A stretch of 64,000 nucleotides of DNA from Angiostrongylus vasorum (lineage: Eukaryota > Nematoda > Chromadorea > Rhabditida > Metastrongylidae). The stretch is from positions 2,003,501-2,067,500 of the forward strand of contig JADANN010000398.1 in NCBI GenBank assembly GCA_018806985.1, in the 5' to 3' direction. Positions 60,141 through 64,000 of the stretch are shown here, one piece after another. The position numbers and the translations under genes were made by a program. A model generated the notes under the pieces. It had not been told where the DNA came from and searched no databases. It was given only the letters and a program-made list of their open reading frames with translations. How positions within the stretch are numbered: position 1 is the first letter of the stretch; every line of letters starts with the position of its first letter.

Positions 60141-61850
60141 AATCAAGATTAATAATAACGATAGTGACAAGGGCAACAGCAATGACCGCTAATAAATTTT
60201 CGACTAGTTTTTAACGAAAGTTTCGGGATATGGTCATTGGCTGCCATCACTTTCTAACAAATAGTTTGTATTAATGTAACTGGAAGTCGAGGGCTTGACC
60301 ATAGCACTGCTCAGAACTTCCTCTTGAATTCCCATGAAAATTACCACGCATCTTTATTAGTGTTATCGCACAACATCGATGTATCTGACATTGTCTTATC
60401 AAGTCTCTAGGACAGGCGAATAGCCTAAAGTCGCGAGTAGGTAAAAAAGAGTAAATATTGTAGCACTACTAGACAACAAATAATGCCCTCCTCTTGAGGA
60501 AGCGAGAGATTTGCGCACCACTCGAAGAGAAAATCAACGTTTGATCAGACTAAAAACAATGAACCTGGACAGTAGATGGAACATGACGCACACCCCAGAA
60601 ATTGACTTCATCCGTGGTACGGACAAGGAAAAGACGAACTAAAATAGAGCCCAGTATTTTCGTGTAAGTCACAACGATCCCGAACCGTTCTTAACAGCGC
60701 CTGTTCGTGAACGCACTTTCTGAAGAAGGCATTAAACGACCTCATCGTAACATCGATAAGATAAGACTGCTATTTTAGATAGTCCAGAGGGTTGAGACGT
60801 ACAAATACAGCAAAGATAGTCACGCTTTCATAACTTCCTGCGTCACTTTCAACCGAACAAGATCACTGCCTGTTCGTCGTTTCTACCCCAATGAATCTTT
60901 TCCGTAGGGCTGATCACTGCCTGGATATGTAGAGAAATATCGGTGTTTATGTTTCACGTGAAGGCGAACTGTGATAGCATGCGACCGCATCGAAGGTATG
61001 AAGAGGTTCATACGGTTCCTTCATTGTTGGTGTCAGATGGCTGCGACTCGTTCACTTAATAAGTATCGATCTATTAACTATGTATCAGTAAGTTGGCAAT
61101 AAGCACAAACCCTTATGCAAGAAATACTTGGAATTATTTTCCCCGCATCCTTGCATGGAGTCCTCAGACGTGACAAATCCAAGTGCTGTCAAAAAAAAGT
61201 AGTTCAGGAAAGGCTAACCCATGCATTCCCATTATTCAGTTCTAATGATGTGAAAGGAAAATATTCTTTTCCTTAGTCATTTTCCACCATCGCCTTGATT
61301 GCTCACTTTTCACCCAGCCACACTCCAATTTGATTACGGAAAGGTCTGGACTGTATACGGTGCTAGAATACTGTGAAAAAACGTCACAAGAAGATAAGTG
61401 CTATTTGCAAACTAAAAGGGAAACAAACCATTTGTAATTCAATGATGAAGATTTTAAGGAGAACTTCAGTGAAATTACATTATACGATGAGCTTCGTGGA
61501 ATCCCCTACTGGGAGTTTCGCAATGTTTGAAACGCCACAGATCTCCCGGAATTTCAGCTTCCAGGAAGCGGTGTCACGGAGTGAATCTGGATTGTCGAGC
61601 ACTAGCGGAATTGCCACTGTCTTCACTCCGATTAGGCTCAGAGCAGCGGCGTTTTGGATGACATGATTGAAAACAGCTGGGACTTTTCTATTTCTTCGCA
61701 ACTTTTAGTGGTTTATGAAAACTACTAATGAACCCAATGGACAATCCACTACTTCCCTAATCTAATCATGAGGTTTCTGCTTCATAAATAGACTAAACTA
61801 TCGCAGAAAAACTAATCCGCCGATCATGCAGTCAATGTAAAAGGCTAAAA
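60141..61850. other. Unassigned stretch
   Basis: A minus-strand open frame at 61480-61701 has no recognised relatives. No repeat family member was seen. Confidence 0.3.
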
Positions 61851-61854
61851 TGCA

Positions 61855-62100
61855 CCATACATTCGACTTCATTAGGGCACCGTTAGAGGTGATTGAATGC
61901 ACACCTAACCTGTACAATAACTCGCGGTGGCCTACCGATGTATCGAGTCAGTGTACTATCCTTTTAGACAGGTCTATTACAATTTACCAATCCCCCGAGG
62001 GATGGAGGGGTTGGTGAGACTGGGGTGGGGAGGAGCAGACGGGGATCGAACCTATGTGTAGCGCAGGGGCGCCTCCAACCGCTGCGCTACACGCACCCTC
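61855..62100 (-). mobile_element. SINE-A copy, diverged
   Basis: Minus strand: head GTGTAGCGCAGCGGTTGGAG, B-box region GGTTCGATCCCCG, core CCTCGGGGGATTGGTAAATT, then GGCCACCGCGAGTTATTG and ATTCAATCACCTC. Confidence 0.75.
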
Positions 62101-62104
62101 CGAT

Positions 62105-64000
62105 TACTTTACAGACTCGAAAATGAAGAAAAAGCCAGCTAGCAGTCCTGTCTCTTCGAACCCAAGTGATCTGCAAAGAATTCCGCAATCGCTCCTAATC
62201 TGATGGTGGCCCATGGCATCTTGTTCTGTAGAGTCTTTATGTATTTTGAAAATAACAAAATTCGATGAATATCCACTTCTGGTCAACCAATTGGAACATT
62301 CGACAAAGATGAGATAGATTTTTGAAAAGAGCAGCGGGAAGGTTCAACTCACATTGGGATGCACCTGAGCGCTACTATATCGACTACTCAGTGAAGCTTT
62401 CGTAGCGACGCATTTGTTCCCTGCTTCTCCCTCAGCTGCATTATAAACAATGGTCATCATTCAAGATCAATAATAGATGTTTTCCTTCTAGTTTCGTTCT
62501 AAGCTTCTCAACAACAAGCGCCACACAATCTACGGTGCAGCTTTCCACTGACCGCTGCAGCCAGCTGCATAGTCACACAACTCTGAACGAAAGCACCGAA
62601 CATCAGGGCCGACGCTGAAGGACCTCGACGCACATCGGGGCTTTTTCACCTAAGGACTTTGCGCTCTCGATCGATCCACCGCACCCGACGAAGACCTGAG
62701 TAACTACTACACCATGCAAATTACCTACTGTCTTCGTGGATCCGTCATAATTAACTACTTACCACAGCTAACGCCCAGCATAACTCATACCAAGACCAGA
62801 ACCTCTTAATTAGAGGGCTAAAGAGCAAAATGGAAAAGTGTGGCAAAACAAAAAGTTGTGTAAACGACGTCCGGTTTCTAATTCCTGTAGATAGTTGCCA
62901 GACCACTGGCAATTCATGTGATGGGTGATGTCCTAACGACACAGAATCGCATTGTTGGTGTTCTAATCCCTATGATTCAATTGAATGACTAATCCACGAG
63001 CTTAAAAGCGCTGATGACAAAAAATGCACTTGAGCTACGAAAATATATTCTATGCGTGTTTTTTCTTAACAGAAAATAACAACGAAGGAACTGAAACTCA
63101 AAGCAGCACCTTACACGTGCGATCGAACTTCGCTGCACAACTAAAGCTGTTTAGCTAAGAGTTCATTCCATAGAATAAAAGTCTCAAGCAATACTTGGTA
63201 AGGGATAGTAAGGCGTTTTTTACAGTTCATTAGGGTTACTGCCTATCAATGCTCGAAGAAGAAGTCTGAAAAGAAACGGCGCTTCCAGATTTGAATGAGG
63301 TAAAAGCGAACCGACAACATTAGCTGCTAGCTGGGTGTTTCTTCATCAGAAATGTTAGGATTTTAAGACTTCACAGTACCATCAGTTTATACCGCTATTC
63401 ACTTTTTTCCCCAATATTTGACAGAGTGAATAATTTCTGGATGCCTACGGATTCACATCAACCTCGACCGCGTAATGGAATGAACGAAGTGGGGAGCGGG
63501 CGGGCGTCATCATTGCAATAGCGCTTGCCGCCAAGTTGAAGGCCCTCCCTCGGAGAACGCAAAGCACCACTTGAGCAGTCTCGCTTCTTTAGATTGTGCT
63601 GAGTTAAGCAATGTGACGGAAGTGAAAGGAGATAGACAGGGGAAGAATGACTGCAGGAGCTTTGACAGAATTCTGCTATCCCTGGCTACAAATCGGCTGC
63701 ACCTGGCTTAAAAATTGAAGGGTGTTAGGTCTTAGTGAACATATCCTTACTACTCTTTTCATCTTTCCAGGAATATACGTACGTATACCTACATTTACGT
63801 ATGAATACACATCACACCACATGTAATCTTATATATACACACACACACGTTACACATACACACTACTCACTCACTCGCACCCCTCAGGCTCACCGATATC
63901 GATCGGTCGATATTTGAAAAACGAAAAGCTGGAAGATTCACACTGATAGCGGGGATTATGAACCAGCGACTAGAAATGGGTTATCAGCTACGGACGACGT
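62105..64000. other. Unassigned right flank with a GC-richer patch
   Basis: The region 63470-63690 is GC-richer than its surroundings (AGTGGGGAGCGGGCGGGCGT). At 63775-63870 there are TACGTA and ACACAC runs. No exon was identified. The patch could be a promoter or first-exon region for kcc, but no start codon context supports this. Confidence 0.3.

Noticed and set aside
61480..61701. Minus-strand frame of 73 codons as kcc first exon; alternative frame with ARQSRFTP as an SPAK-binding motif
   Set aside because: The RFx(V/I) motif is incomplete, no convincing acceptor or start exists, and no KCC N-terminal similarity was visible.
1..64000. CRISPR arrays, bacterial operons, restriction or toxin-antitoxin systems
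   Set aside because: The sequence is clearly intron-rich nematode nuclear DNA; no regularly spaced short repeats or prokaryotic gene clusters occur.

Overview
The window looks like nuclear DNA of a parasitic strongylid (hookworm-type) nematode. It holds two conserved animal genes with short GT-AG exons, introns of up to about 5 kb, and a dense load of degraded RTE-type LINEs, Penelope-like element (PLE) pieces, tRNA-headed SINEs and foldback elements. No bacterial operons, rRNA genes, CRISPR arrays or intact tRNA genes were seen. The clade call is inferred from gene content and repeat style, not from a database match.

Layout. 1-3.6 kb: repeats only (SINE head, inverted PLE copy, 390-bp repeat, SINE-A, SINE-B, second 390-bp repeat). 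3.87-9.46 kb, + strand: a complete cyk-4 / MgcRacGAP gene of 12 exons (coiled coil, C1 zinc finger, RhoGAP, C-terminal tail). It is the centralspindlin GTPase-activating protein of cytokinesis. 9.5-16.6 kb: 3' flank, a decayed RTE LINE (about 11.3-13.6 kb), two SINEs, purine repeats and a TTAA-flanked piggyBac-like element. 16.6-57.7 kb, - strand: one K-Cl cotransporter gene (SLC12A / KCC), rebuilt here as 24 exons spread over 41 kb. They give about 1,034 residues in one uninterrupted frame and end in the classic KCC C-terminus. Its first coding exon or exons were not found. 57.7-64 kb: upstream flank or first intron of kcc, with only SINE relics and a GC-richer patch near 63.5 kb.

The two genes are convergent and about 7.2 kb apart (stop codons at 9458 and 16618). 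They have no obvious shared pathway: CYK-4 works at the spindle midzone, KCC sets intracellular chloride and cell volume.

The most distinctive feature is the repeat fraction. At least three SINE families appear modular. They have different tRNA-like heads, a shared central core around GGGGTCGGCAAATTGGTACC, and two alternative 3' tails. Several copies keep readable target-site duplications of 8-15 bp. There are also a near-perfect 187-bp palindrome, several foldbacks that share an ACGAGGTTGATAA-like motif, and a PLE 3' end duplicated head to head. I found no new enzymatic or defence system.
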